Under the pieces are notes generated by a model. That model was not told the origin of the DNA, made no database searches, and saw nothing but the letters and a program-made list of their open reading frames with translations. From Pseudomonadota bacterium (GTDB lineage: Bacteria > Pseudomonadota > Gammaproteobacteria > Xanthomonadales > Xanthomonadaceae), in the NCBI GenBank assembly GCA_023388355.1, contig JAEWGI010000062.1, positions 1-26,238 on the forward strand: 26,238 bases of DNA. The letters are read 5' to 3'. This document shows, in pieces, positions 16,231 to 26,107 of this stretch. The position numbers were made by a program, and so were the translations under genes. Every line of letters starts with the position of its first letter. The first letter of the stretch is position 1.

Positions 16231-16866
16231 TTGCTGCGAGTGCTGATCTGCGACGACCACACCCTGGTGCGGGCGGGCCTGCGCCGGCTGATCGAGTCGT
16301 TCGCGGGCATCGAGGTGGTGGCCGAGGCCAGCAGCGCCGACGAAGTGGTGCTGCGCGCGCGCGAAGTGCTGCCGCACGTGGTCCTGCTCGACCTGTCGAT
16401 GCCGGGCCGCAGCGGGTTCGACGCCCTGGCCGAACTGCGCGGCACCTGTCCCGAGAGCGCGGTGGTGATCATGTCCATGCACGACGACGCCCTGCACGTG
16501 CGCGAGGCGCTGGCGCGCGGGGCGACGGGCTTCGTGGTCAAGGAGGCCGCGCCGGCCGAACTGGAAATCGCCCTGCGCGCGGCCGCGGCCGGGCGCACCT
16601 ACCTCAGCCCGCACGTTTCGGCACCGCAATTGCAGGCGCTGCGCAACGGCGGCCGCGGCGAGGGCGACGTCGACGCACTGCCGCGCAGGCAGCGCGAGAT
16701 CCTCGACGCACTCGGCGCCGGACGCACCACCAAGCAGATCGCAGCCGACCTGGGAATCAGCGTCAAGACGGTGGAAACCCACCGCGCGCGGATGATGGAA
16801 ACGCTGGGCTGCCGCAACGCCGGCGAGCTGCTGCGCATCGCCCTGCGCCTGCACGACCGCCCCTGA
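16231..16866 (+). CDS. NarL/FixJ-type response regulator (REC + LuxR HTH)
   Basis: A 211-aa response regulator. The receiver domain (1-120) has the acidic pair D8-D9 in ICDDH, phosphoacceptor Asp54 in VLLDLSMP and the late Lys in FVVKEA. A linker leads to a LuxR-type DNA-binding domain (about 148-211) with LPRRQREILDALGAGRTTKQIA and ISVKTVETHRARMMETLG. It starts at TTG 16231, which gives the standard MLRVLICDDH beginning; gggga lies about 5 nt upstream. No histidine kinase is nearby, so the partner is unknown. An 86-nt gap follows the PilZ-like gene, and a structured 199-nt gap precedes rpoN2. Confidence 0.92.
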   Translation: MLRVLICDDHTLVRAGLRRLIESFAGIEVVAEASSADEVVLRAREVLPHVVLLDLSMPGRSGFDALAELRGTCPESAVVIMSMHDDALHVREALARGATGFVVKEAAPAELEIALRAAAAGRTYLSPHVSAPQLQALRNGGRGEGDVDALPRRQREILDALGAGRTTKQIAADLGISVKTVETHRARMMETLGCRNAGELLRIALRLHDRP

Positions 16867-16929
16867 ACCGACTGACGCAAAGCGTCGCTTCGCGTCACCT
16901 TCAGCCCCCGCCGCGTCGGAAACACGACA

Positions 16930-16990
16930 CGATGTCGGGGCCGCCCCGACATCGGGCGGGGAAACCCCTGATCCGGACCCGGGTTTCCCC
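16930..16990 (+). other. Two strong hairpins upstream of rpoN2
   Basis: Hairpin 1 has an 11-bp perfect stem (16930-16940 with 16944-16954) and a 3-nt loop. Hairpin 2 has a 10-bp perfect stem (16958-16967 with 16981-16990) and a 13-nt loop. Only three bases separate them. No U tract follows either, so they are not standard intrinsic terminators. They lie 64-136 nt after the response-regulator stop and 76-136 nt before the rpoN2 ATG, so they may be leader RNA structures, a 3'-end stabiliser or part of a small RNA. Confidence 0.75.
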
Positions 16991-17065
16991 CGATTCGACT
17001 TCCGTCACCGCTTGCCCAGCATGACAACCGTGGGCCGACAGGGGTCGGCACGGGAGGCGGAACAG

Positions 17066-18454
17066 ATGAAGGGCAACCTGCGCATCGGCATGAACCAGGG
17101 CGTCAACCTGACCCCGCAGCTGCTGCAGTCGATCCGGCTGCTGCAGCTGACCGCGCCGCAGCTCGAGCAGGAGCTGCGCCAGGCGCTGGAGCGCAACCCG
17201 CTGCTGGAGCAGGAGGAGATCGAGGACGAGGACGGCGACGACGCCATCGCCGAGGCCGCCACGCTCGAAGCCGCGGCCTGGGACGAGCTGCCCGAGCCCG
17301 CGTTCCTGTCCGGCGGCGGCATCGGCGGCGACGACGACGCCACCGCGCGCATCGCCGACGGCGAATCCAGCGACCCGCGCCTGCGCCTGCTGCGCCTGCT
17401 GTCGCTGCACTGGAGCACCGAAGACCTCGAAATCGCCGCCTGGTGGCTCGACCAGTGCGACGACCGCGGCTACCTCGAGCAGCCCCTCGACGCCCTGCTC
17501 GCCGCCGCCCGCGACGCCTTCCCGGCGCGCCGCGACGACGTCGGCGTGCTGCGCCTGCGCCTGCTGCACGGCGACTGGCCGGGCATGGCCGCCGCCGACG
17601 CCGGCGAATGCCTGGGCGCGCAGCTGCGCGCCCTGCCCGAAGACCGGACCCGCGCCCTGGCCGCGCGCATCCTCGACCGCCACCTCGACCTGCTCGCCGC
17701 GCACGACGCCGATGCGATCGCGAAGGCCACCCGCGCCGACGCCGGCGCGGTGCAGGCGGCGCTGTCGATGATCCTGGCGCTGCGCCCGCATCCGGTGCAG
17801 GCTCCGGCGATGGACAGCCATGCACACATCGTTCCCGACGTGGTCGCCTGGCGCGCCGGCGGCAGCTGGCGGGTGGCGCTGTCCAGCCGCGCCGCGCCGC
17901 GGGTGCGGATCGCGCCGCACTGCGAACGCGCCGTCGCCGGCAGCGACCACGGCGTGCTGCGCGGCCTGCTCGACGAGGCGCGCTGGCTGGTGCGCGGCGT
18001 GAACATGCGCAATGACACCCTGCTGCGCACCGCCCAGGCCCTGGTCGAGCGCCAGCGCGACTTCCTCGAACAGGGCCCGGAGGCGATCCTGCCGCTGACC
18101 CTGCGCGAGGTCGCCGACGCCATCGGCGTGCACGAGTCCACCGTCTCGCGCATCGTCAGCGGCAAGTACATCCAGACCCCGCGCGGCACCTTCGAGCTCA
18201 AGCGCCTGTTCGCGGTGCGGCTGGAGGGCGCGCAGATCAGCGGGGCCGCGGTCAAGGCCATGGTCAAGCGCCTGATCGACGACGAACCGGTGGCCGCGCC
18301 GCTGGCCGACGACGTGATTGCCGGCCTGCTCGCGCGCCAGGGCATCCGCATCGCCCGGCGCACGGTGGCCAAATACCGCGACCAGCTGGCGATCGGGCCG
18401 GCCCGCTCGCGCCAGCGCCTGGCCCCGCGCCAGGCCCGCCAGGAGTACGTGTGA
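17066..18454 (+). CDS. rpoN2: RNA polymerase sigma-54 factor RpoN2
   Basis: A 462-aa sigma-54. Region I (1-50) has the hallmark [25 protein letters not shown], an acidic region II includes [11 protein letters not shown], and a core-binding domain follows. The HTH (about 343-381) has [20 protein letters not shown], and the RpoN box ARRTVAKYR is at 430-438 (DNA -24 recognition). It is shorter than housekeeping RpoN. The start at 17066 is set by ggagg at 17053-17057 and the family N-terminus; ATG 17021 is also in frame. The symbol reflects its place in a flagellar cluster with vemR and fleQ, as in Xanthomonas; a second, general rpoN would be elsewhere. Its stop overlaps the vemR start. Confidence 0.93.
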   Translation: MKGNLRIGMNQGVNLTPQLLQSIRLLQLTAPQLEQELRQALERNPLLEQEEIEDEDGDDAIAEAATLEAAAWDELPEPAFLSGGGIGGDDDATARIADGESSDPRLRLLRLLSLHWSTEDLEIAAWWLDQCDDRGYLEQPLDALLAAARDAFPARRDDVGVLRLRLLHGDWPGMAAADAGECLGAQLRALPEDRTRALAARILDRHLDLLAAHDADAIAKATRADAGAVQAALSMILALRPHPVQAPAMDSHAHIVPDVVAWRAGGSWRVALSSRAAPRVRIAPHCERAVAGSDHGVLRGLLDEARWLVRGVNMRNDTLLRTAQALVERQRDFLEQGPEAILPLTLREVADAIGVHESTVSRIVSGKYIQTPRGTFELKRLFAVRLEGAQISGAAVKAMVKRLIDDEPVAAPLADDVIAGLLARQGIRIARRTVAKYRDQLAIGPARSRQRLAPRQARQEYV

Positions 18455-18854
18455 TGCGCCAGATTTCCGTTCTGCTGGTCGACGACCACGCCGGCTTCAT
18501 TTCCGCGGCCATGCGCCACCTGCGCCGGCTGCCCTGGCTGACCGTGGCCGGCACCGCCGGCAACGGCGTGGAGGCCATCGCCCAGTGCGAGGTGCTGCGC
18601 CCGGACGTGGTGCTGATGGACCTGGCCATGCCCGAGATGGGCGGGCTGCAGGCCACGCGCCTGATCAAGGCCCAGGACAACCCGCCCTACATCGTCATCG
18701 CCAGCCACTTCGACGACGGCGAGCACCGCGAGCACGCCCTGCGCGCCGGCGCCGACGCCTTCGTCAGCAAGCTGGCCTACATCCACGAGGTGCTGCCCCT
18801 GCTCGAGGCCCTGGCCGGCGCGGGCGCCACCGGCAACGACACGGAGGCCTCGTC

Positions 18855-18858
<4 letters not shown>
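18454..18858 (+). CDS. vemR: Receiver-only response regulator VemR
   Basis: A 134-aa protein consisting only of a receiver domain. The acidic pair is D10-D11 (LLVDDH), the phosphoacceptor is Asp56 in VVLMDLAMP, the switch Ser is in IVIASHF and the late Lys in FVSKLAY. There is no output domain, so it must act through a partner. Its position between rpoN2 and fleQ is that of VemR, described in Xanthomonas as a regulator of motility, exopolysaccharide and virulence. The ATG at 18454 overlaps the rpoN2 stop; GTG 18451 is an alternative one codon earlier. Its stop overlaps the fleQ start (atga), implying translational coupling of all three. Confidence 0.88.
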
Positions 18859-20339
<1,481 letters not shown>

Positions 20340-20347
20340 CGCGCCCG

Positions 20348-20362
20348 CGGCACGGGAATTGC
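20348..20362 (+). promoter_or_regulatory. Sigma-54 (RpoN) promoter of fliE
   Basis: cggcacgggaattgc matches TGGCAC-N5-TTGC apart from the first base, with GG and GC correctly spaced. It lies 9 nt after the fleQ stop and 43 nt before the fliE ATG, so fliEFGHIJK has its own RpoN/FleQ-dependent start, immediately downstream of the activator gene. Confidence 0.87.
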
Positions 20363-20405
20363 CTGAGTCCAGACAGACCCTGCAGATCGACCGGCAGCCA
20401 GCGCA

Positions 20406-20756
20406 ATGACCGACGCCATCTCATCGATCCTTTCCCAGATCCGCGCCCACGAGATGCGTACCGGCGCGGTGCGGGCCGACGTCGCGCCCTCCAACGCGAT
20501 CGACGTGGGCGGGGCGGGCAAGGTCGCCGAGGCGCCGGGGTTCGCGAAGACGCTGGCCAACGCGATCGACAAGGTCAGCGCCACCCAGGCCAACTCCAGC
20601 GCCCTGCAGCAGGCCTTCGAACTGGGCGACCCGCGCGCCGACCTTGCGCGGGTGATGGTCGCCATGCAGCAGTCCCAGGTCGCATTCCGGGCCACGGTCG
20701 AGGTGCGCAACCGGCTCGTCCAGGCCTATCAGGACGTGATGAATATGCCGATCTGA
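20406..20756 (+). CDS. fliE: MS ring-rod junction protein FliE
   Basis: A 116-aa basal-body component joining the FliF MS ring to the FlgB rod. The C-terminal half carries the FliE pattern: FAKTLANAIDKVSATQANSS, a GDPRADLARVMVAMQQSQVA block and RNRLVQAYQDVMNMPI at the end. It is slightly longer than the enterobacterial protein (about 104 aa). The Shine-Dalgarno is weak (ggcag). A repeat-containing 139-nt spacer, unusual inside this operon, separates it from fliF. Confidence 0.95.
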   Translation: MTDAISSILSQIRAHEMRTGAVRADVAPSNAIDVGGAGKVAEAPGFAKTLANAIDKVSATQANSSALQQAFELGDPRADLARVMVAMQQSQVAFRATVEVRNRLVQAYQDVMNMPI

Positions 20757-20759
20757 GCC

Positions 20760-20892
20760 GGGATCGGGGATTAGGGATTGGGGATGACCAGACGTTCGTC
20801 TGTTGAACACTGGAACAGCCCGGTCCTTTCCGACTCCCTGACCCGCACCGCTTTCCCCAATCCCCAATCCCGAATCCCCAATCCCGAACCCC
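20760..20892. repeat. gggatt-type intergenic repeat pair between fliE and fliF
   Basis: Four G runs (20760-20762, 20766-20769, 20774-20776, 20780-20783) with 3-4 nt loops make a canonical G-quadruplex motif on the mRNA strand, starting four bases after the fliE stop. The far end (20855-20892) is the C-rich opposite orientation with six C runs. The 12-mer 20774-20785 has exact reverse complements at 20860-20871 and 20874-20885. In between, 20789-20802 is a small hairpin (cagacg-tt-cgtctg). Repeats of this type are common between genes in Xanthomonadaceae; that is recollection, not a search. Confidence 0.85.
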
Positions 20893-20895
20893 GCC

Positions 20896-22608
20896 ATGTC
20901 CGTCATCGCACTCCCCAAAACCGCCAACCTGCGCGACCTCGGCCGGCTGCAGGACATCCCGGCGGTGCGCCAGCTCGGGCTGCTGGGCCTGGTCGCGGCC
21001 ACCATCGCGCTCGGCCTGTGGCTGTTCACCTGGAGCCAGTCGCCGGACTTCGTGCCGGTGCAGGCGGGGCTGGACGCCAAGTCCACCACCGAGGCCTCGG
21101 AGCTGCTGCGCAGCGCGCGCATTCCGTTCAAGCTCGATCCGGCCACCGGCGCGCTGGCGGTGGCGGTCGACCAGGTCGGCGAGGCGCGCATGGCGCTGGC
21201 CGCCGCCGGGCTGCCGGCCGCCAGCGGCAACGGCTTCGAGTCGATCCAGGGCGACCAGGGCTTCGGCACCAGCCAGTTCATCGAGAGCGCGCGCTACCAG
21301 CACGCGCAGGAAATCGAGCTGGCCCGCACCATCGCCAACCTGCGCCCGGTGCGCGAGGCGCGCGTGCACCTGGCCCTGCCCAAGCCCAGCGCCTTCACCC
21401 GGCAGAAGGATCCGGCCAGCGCCTCGGTGGTGCTGCAGCTGCGCGCCGGCAGCACCCTCGAACAGGGCCAGGTCAACGCGATCGTGAACCTGGTGGCTTC
21501 CAGCATCCCCGGCCTGCCGCCGGAGCGGGTGACGGTGGTCGACCAGTTCGGGCGCATGCTCTCGAGCAGCGATCCGCAGGGCGACGATGCGGTCGGCGCG
21601 CGCCAGTTCGAACAGCAGCGCCGCCAGGAGTCGGTGTACGTGCAGCGGATCGAGGAGTTGCTCGAACCGATGACCGGCCCCGGCCGGGTCAGCGCCAAGG
21701 TCAGCGTGGACATGGACTTCGCCCAGACCGAGCAGGCCAGCGAGCGCTACGGCCCGCAGCCGGCGATCGTGCGCAGCGAGCAGGTGTCCGAATCGGGCAT
21801 GCTCGGCGGCACCGCGGCCGTTGCCCAGGGCGTGCCCGGCAGCGCCAGCAACACGCCCGAGGCGGCCGCCGCTGCGGCCGCCGGCGAGGATCCCGCGGCC
21901 GCGGCCGCCGTCGCCGCCGCCCCGGAGGCAGCCGCTGCGGCCGCGGCCAGTCCCGGCAGCCGCAGCTCGGTGCGCAACTACGAGATCGACCGCACCCTGA
22001 CCCATACCCGCCAGGCCCCCGGCCGGATCCGGCGGGTGACCGCGGCGGTGCTGGTGGACAACATCGCCCCGGCCCCCGTGGCCGCTCCGGCCGACGGCAC
22101 AACCGCGGCACCCGCGGGCCGCGCCCTGAGCGAAGCCGAACTGGCCCGGATCGAGACCCTGGTGCAGCAGGCGATCGGCTTCGACGCCGCCCGCGGCGAC
22201 GTGGTCTCGGTGGTCAACGCCCCGTTCGCCCGCGGCGCGATCGAGGCGCCGGTGGACGCGATCCCGTTCTGGCAGCACCCGCGCGCGCGCGATCTCGGGC
22301 GCCTGGTGTTCGGCGGCCTGGCCGTGCTGCTGCTGATCTTCACCGTGCTGCGCCCGGCCTCGCGCCAGCTGCTCACCGCCGCGCGCACCACCACCGCCAC
22401 CGTGATCCCGGCCGCGGAGCTGGAGGACGACGCGCCCGTGTCCCTGTCCACCCCCGGCCAGGCCCGCGCCGCGGCGCCCGCCGGCGGCCCGCCGGCGGCG
22501 GCGGCGATGAGTTTCGACGACAAGCTCGAGATCGCGCGCACCGCGGTCAGCACCGACCCCAAGCGCGTGGCCCAGGTGGTGCGCGACATGGTGGCCTCCG
22601 ATGGCTGA
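20896..22608 (+). CDS. fliF: Flagellar MS-ring protein FliF
   Basis: A 570-aa inner-membrane ring protein that is the platform for basal-body assembly. Transmembrane helix 1 is at about 26-47 and helix 2 at about 470-486. The periplasmic YscJ/FliF domains lie between them, with LDAKSTTEASELLRSARIPF and ARVHLALPKPSAFTRQKDPA. The cytoplasmic C-terminal tail (about 535-570, SFDDKLEIARTAVSTDPKRV) binds FliG. An Ala-rich low-complexity insert (about 306-355) lies in the periplasmic part. The start lacks a Shine-Dalgarno sequence because the C-rich repeat reaches it. The last 8 nt overlap fliG. Confidence 0.96.
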   Translation: MSVIALPKTANLRDLGRLQDIPAVRQLGLLGLVAATIALGLWLFTWSQSPDFVPVQAGLDAKSTTEASELLRSARIPFKLDPATGALAVAVDQVGEARMALAAAGLPAASGNGFESIQGDQGFGTSQFIESARYQHAQEIELARTIANLRPVREARVHLALPKPSAFTRQKDPASASVVLQLRAGSTLEQGQVNAIVNLVASSIPGLPPERVTVVDQFGRMLSSSDPQGDDAVGARQFEQQRRQESVYVQRIEELLEPMTGPGRVSAKVSVDMDFAQTEQASERYGPQPAIVRSEQVSESGMLGGTAAVAQGVPGSASNTPEAAAAAAAGEDPAAAAAVAAAPEAAAAAAASPGSRSSVRNYEIDRTLTHTRQAPGRIRRVTAAVLVDNIAPAPVAAPADGTTAAPAGRALSEAELARIETLVQQAIGFDAARGDVVSVVNAPFARGAIEAPVDAIPFWQHPRARDLGRLVFGGLAVLLLIFTVLRPASRQLLTAARTTTATVIPAAELEDDAPVSLSTPGQARAAAPAGGPPAAAAMSFDDKLEIARTAVSTDPKRVAQVVRDMVASDG

Positions 22609-23614
22609 CCCGTCCTTCGATGCGCCGCTCAGCGGCGTGCAGCGCGCCGCGATCGTCCTGCTCTCGCTCGGCGAGGCGCAGGCCGCCGAGGTGCTCAAGC
22701 ACATGGGCGCCAAGGAAGTGCAGAAGCTGGGCGTGGCCATGACCTCGGTCGGCGGCATCAGCCGTGAGGCGGTGGCGACCGTGTTCGACGAGTTCGTCGA
22801 CGTGCTGGCCCAGCCCAGCGGGCTTGGCAGCGGCGCCGACGACTACGTACGCGCAGTGCTCACCCAGGCCCTGGGCGAGGACCGCGCCAGCAGCCTGATC
22901 GACCGCATCCTGCTCGGCCGCAACACCTCCGGGCTGGACACGCTCAAGTGGATGGAGCCGCGCGCGATCGCCGAGCTGGTGCGCAACGAGCACCCGCAGA
23001 TCATCGCCATCGTGCTCGCCCACCTCGACGGCGACCAGGCCGCCGAAGTGCTCAAGTGCCTGCCCGAGCGGGTGCGCGTGGACGTGCTGCTGCGCCTGGC
23101 CACGCTCGACGGCATCCCGCCGCATGCGCTCAACGAACTCAACGACGTGATGGCGCGGCAGTTCGCCGGCAGCCAGAACATCAAGTCCTCGTCGGTGGGC
23201 GGGGTGAAGGTGGCGGCCAACATCCTCAACTTCATGGATTCGGGCCAGGACGAGGTGCTGCTGGGCGCGATCGGGCAGGTCGACAGCGAGCTGGGCACCC
23301 GGATCCGCGACCTGATGTTCGTGTTCGACAACCTCAACGACCTCGACGACCGCGCGATGCAGGCGGTGCTGCGCGAAATCTCCAGCGAGCAGCTGGCGCT
23401 GGCCCTGCGCGGCGCGGACGCCAAGGTGCGCGAGAAGATCACCGGCAACATGTCGCAGCGTGCGGCCGAGATCCTGGTCGAGGACATGGAGGCGCGCGGT
23501 CCGGTGCGCCTGGCCGAGGTCGAGGGGGCGCAGAAGGAAATCCTGGCGGTGGTGCGGCGGATGGCCGACAACGGCGACATCACGCTCGCGGCCAAGGCCG
23601 AGGTGATGGTATGA
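22601..23614 (+). CDS. fliG: Flagellar motor switch protein FliG
   Basis: A 337-aa rotor protein on the cytoplasmic face of the MS ring. The N-terminal domain binds FliF. The middle domain has the EHPQ motif (130-133), which contacts FliM. The C-terminal domain has the torque helix region ALRGADAKVREKI, SQRAAEILVEDME and GPVRL, where the charged positions known from E. coli (K/R, R, E/D, D, R) are kept. Usual length. It overlaps fliF by 8 nt and fliH by 4 nt (atga), implying translational coupling. Confidence 0.97.
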   Translation: MADPSFDAPLSGVQRAAIVLLSLGEAQAAEVLKHMGAKEVQKLGVAMTSVGGISREAVATVFDEFVDVLAQPSGLGSGADDYVRAVLTQALGEDRASSLIDRILLGRNTSGLDTLKWMEPRAIAELVRNEHPQIIAIVLAHLDGDQAAEVLKCLPERVRVDVLLRLATLDGIPPHALNELNDVMARQFAGSQNIKSSSVGGVKVAANILNFMDSGQDEVLLGAIGQVDSELGTRIRDLMFVFDNLNDLDDRAMQAVLREISSEQLALALRGADAKVREKITGNMSQRAAEILVEDMEARGPVRLAEVEGAQKEILAVVRRMADNGDITLAAKAEVMV

Positions 23615-24243
23615 GCGGCGGCGCGGCGCTGGCGGCCGACGATCCGCGCCTGGCTTCGGGCGTGGTGCGCTGGAACGCGCCGGGCCTGGTCGCGGTGGCG
23701 CAGCCCGAACCCGAGCCGGCTCCGGCGCTGCCCAGCGTCGAAGAGCTGCAGGCGCTCGAACGCGCCGCGCGCGAGGAAGGCTATGCCCACGGCCACGCCG
23801 AGGGCCTGGCCGCGGGACAGGCCGAGGTGCGGCGCATGGTGGCGCAGATCGAAGGCGTGCTCGACGGCTTCACCCGGCCACTGGCGCGGCTCGACGGCGA
23901 GGTCGCCGACGCGCTCGCCGACCTGGCCGTGCGCATCGCCGGCACCCTGCTCGGTCGCGCCTACGAGATCGACCCGACCCTGCTGGCCGACCTGGTGCGC
24001 GAGGCGCTGGAGGCGGTGGGCAGCGATACCCGCGAGCTCGAACTGCGCCTGCACAACGACGATTTCGGCGTGCTCGCCCCGCACCTGGCCGGGCTCGACG
24101 GCGTGCGCCTGGTGATCGACAGCGCGCTCGGCCGCGGCGAACTGCGCCTGCACAGCGACAGCGTGCGCATCGACGGCACCATCGGCTCGCGCCTGCAGAC
24201 GGTGCTCGAAGCCACCCTGGCCTCCAGCGGAGATCGCCCGTGA
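23611..24243 (+). CDS. fliH: Flagellar export ATPase regulator FliH
   Basis: A 210-aa stator-like protein that dimerises, binds FliI and anchors it at the export gate. It has a disordered Pro/Glu-rich N-terminus, then the Gly-spaced helix EEGYAHGHAEGLAAGQAEVR (about 55-74; the GxxxG-type repeats typical of FliH), then a V-ATPase subunit E-like C-terminal domain with LADLAVRIAGTLLGRAYEID and SALGRGELRLHSDSVRIDGT. It overlaps fliG (atga) and fliI (gtga). Confidence 0.93.
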   Translation: MSGGAALAADDPRLASGVVRWNAPGLVAVAQPEPEPAPALPSVEELQALERAAREEGYAHGHAEGLAAGQAEVRRMVAQIEGVLDGFTRPLARLDGEVADALADLAVRIAGTLLGRAYEIDPTLLADLVREALEAVGSDTRELELRLHNDDFGVLAPHLAGLDGVRLVIDSALGRGELRLHSDSVRIDGTIGSRLQTVLEATLASSGDRP

Positions 24244-25646
24244 GCAACGTCGCCGCCGCCCACTGGCAGGAGGCGCGCAACCTGCGCCTGGCCGCGCGCC
24301 TGCAGGCCGCGCGCCCCAACCCGCCGTCGATGGCGCTGGCCCGCGAGGGCGTGCTGCGGCGCGCGGTGGGACTGACCCTGGAAGCCTCGGGCTGCAGCGC
24401 GCCGCTGGGCTCGCGCTGCCGGGTGGAAACCGCGGGCGGGCGCTGGGTCGACGCCGAAGTGGTCGGCTTCTCCGGCGACCGCACCTTCCTGATGCCCACC
24501 GCCGACCTCGAGGGCCTGCTGCCGAACGCGCGCGTGGTGCAGTCGCACCGGCGCGGCGAAGTCGCGGTCGGCGAGGGCCTGCTCGGGCGCGTGATCGACA
24601 GCGACGGCGCGCCGCTCGACGGACGCGGCCCGATCCGCGCCGAACAGTGGGTCGGCCTGGCCGGCACCGCGATCAACCCGCTGATGCGCGAGCCGATCAC
24701 GCAGTCGCTGGACGTGGGCGTGCGCGCGATCAACGCGCTGCTGCCGATCGGCCGCGGCCAGCGCATCGGCCTGTTCGCAGGCTCGGGCGTCGGCAAGTCG
24801 ACCCTGCTGGGAATGATGACCCGCTACACCGCCGCCGACATCATCGTCGTCGGCCTGATCGGCGAACGCGGCCGCGAGGTGCGCGATTTCGTCGAAAGCA
24901 CCCTGGGCGTGGAGGGACTGCGGCGTTCGGTGGTGGTGGCCACGCCCGCCGACCGGCCGCCGCTGGCGCGCCTGCACGGCGCCCTGCGCGCCACCGCGAT
25001 CGCCGAGTACTACCGCGACCAGGGCCTGGACGTGCTGCTGCTGATGGATTCGCTGACCCGCTTCGCGCATGCGCAGCGCGAGATCGGCCTGTCGGTGGGC
25101 GAGCCGCCGACCACCCGCGGCTACCCGCCGAGCGTGTTCGCCAAGCTGCCGCAGCTGGTCGAGCGCGCCGGCAACGGCGCCGACGGGCGCGGCTCGATCA
25201 CCGCGTTCTACACCGTGCTCACCGAGGGCGACGACCAGCAGGAGCCGATCGCCGACGCCGCGCGCGCGATCCTCGACGGCCATATCGTGCTCACCCGCCG
25301 CATCGCCGATGCCGGCCAGTACCCGGCGATCGACGTCGAGGTCTCGGTCAGCCGGGTGATGCAGGACATCACCGACGCGCCCTGGCGCGAGCGCATCCGC
25401 AGGCTCAAGCGGCTGATGGCCGCGCACTCGGCGCAGCGCGACCTGATCGCGATCGGCGCCTACCAGCGCGGCAGCGACCCGCTCGTCGACGAGGCGGTGG
25501 CGCGCTGGCCCGCGATCCAGGCCTTCCTCGGCCAGGACGTGACCGAGGCCGCCAACGTCGAATCCAGCCGCGCCGCGCTGGACCGGCTGCTCGACGACGG
25601 GCCCGCGGCCGACGCCGACGCCGCGACCCCATCCCGGGAGGACTGA
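24240..25646 (+). CDS. fliI: Flagellum-specific ATP synthase FliI
   Basis: A 468-aa hexameric export ATPase related to the F1 beta subunit. Walker A AGSGVGKST lies at about 180-188 (Lys186), followed by IVVGLIGERGREV, Walker B LLLMDSLTRFAHAQREI and the GEPPTTRGYPPSVFA segment diagnostic of type III ATPases. It energises unfolding and loading of export substrates with FliH and FliJ. It starts at a GTG overlapping the fliH stop. The family-length C-terminal domain ends in an Asp/Ala-rich tail. Confidence 0.97.
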   Translation: MSNVAAAHWQEARNLRLAARLQAARPNPPSMALAREGVLRRAVGLTLEASGCSAPLGSRCRVETAGGRWVDAEVVGFSGDRTFLMPTADLEGLLPNARVVQSHRRGEVAVGEGLLGRVIDSDGAPLDGRGPIRAEQWVGLAGTAINPLMREPITQSLDVGVRAINALLPIGRGQRIGLFAGSGVGKSTLLGMMTRYTAADIIVVGLIGERGREVRDFVESTLGVEGLRRSVVVATPADRPPLARLHGALRATAIAEYYRDQGLDVLLLMDSLTRFAHAQREIGLSVGEPPTTRGYPPSVFAKLPQLVERAGNGADGRGSITAFYTVLTEGDDQQEPIADAARAILDGHIVLTRRIADAGQYPAIDVEVSVSRVMQDITDAPWRERIRRLKRLMAAHSAQRDLIAIGAYQRGSDPLVDEAVARWPAIQAFLGQDVTEAANVESSRAALDRLLDDGPAADADAATPSRED

Positions 25647-25651
25647 TCCAG

Positions 25652-26107
25652 ATGCGCTCGCAACGGCTCGATCCGCTGCTCAAGGTCATGCAGCAGCGCC
25701 AGGACTCGGTGGCGCGCGACGTCGCCGAGCGCGAGCGCGCCCTGGGCGAACAGCAGGAGCGGCTGGAGGCGCTGCGCCGCTACGCCGAGGAATACGCCGT
25801 CGCGCCGGCCGACAGCTCGATCTCGCCGGCGCTGCTGGTCAACCGGCTCGCGTTCCGCGAACGGCTCAACGCCGCCGTGGTGCAGCAGGCCGGCATCGTC
25901 GACCAGAGCCGGCAGCTGAGCGACGTCGAACGCGCGCGGCTGCTGCTGGCCAGCCGCGAAACCAAGGTGCTCGAACAGCTGGCCGACAGCTACCGGGCGC
26001 AGGAATCCAAAGTCGCCGAGCAGCGCGTGCAGCGCGAACTCGACGACCTCGGCGGCCGCCGCGCGCGGATCGCCGCCCAGGCCGCGGACGGGGAGTCCTC
26101 TCCATGA
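25652..26107 (+). CDS. fliJ: Flagellar export central-stalk protein FliJ
   Basis: A 151-aa predicted antiparallel coiled coil, like the gamma subunit of F1, acting as the stalk of the FliI ring and linking it to FlhA. It begins MRSQRLDPLLKVMQQRQDSV and has two long charged helices (about 5-48 and 65-145) with a break at PADSSISPA. GGGAGGA is well placed upstream. It lies 5 nt after fliI, and its stop overlaps the next ATG (atga). Confidence 0.92.
   Translation: MRSQRLDPLLKVMQQRQDSVARDVAERERALGEQQERLEALRRYAEEYAVAPADSSISPALLVNRLAFRERLNAAVVQQAGIVDQSRQLSDVERARLLLASRETKVLEQLADSYRAQESKVAEQRVQRELDDLGGRRARIAAQAADGESSP

Noticed and set aside
17021..17065. ATG 17021 as the rpoN2 start.
   Set aside because: The 15 extra residues (MTTVGRQGSAREAEQ) do not look like sigma-54, and ATG 17066 has a good ggagg site and the family N-terminus.
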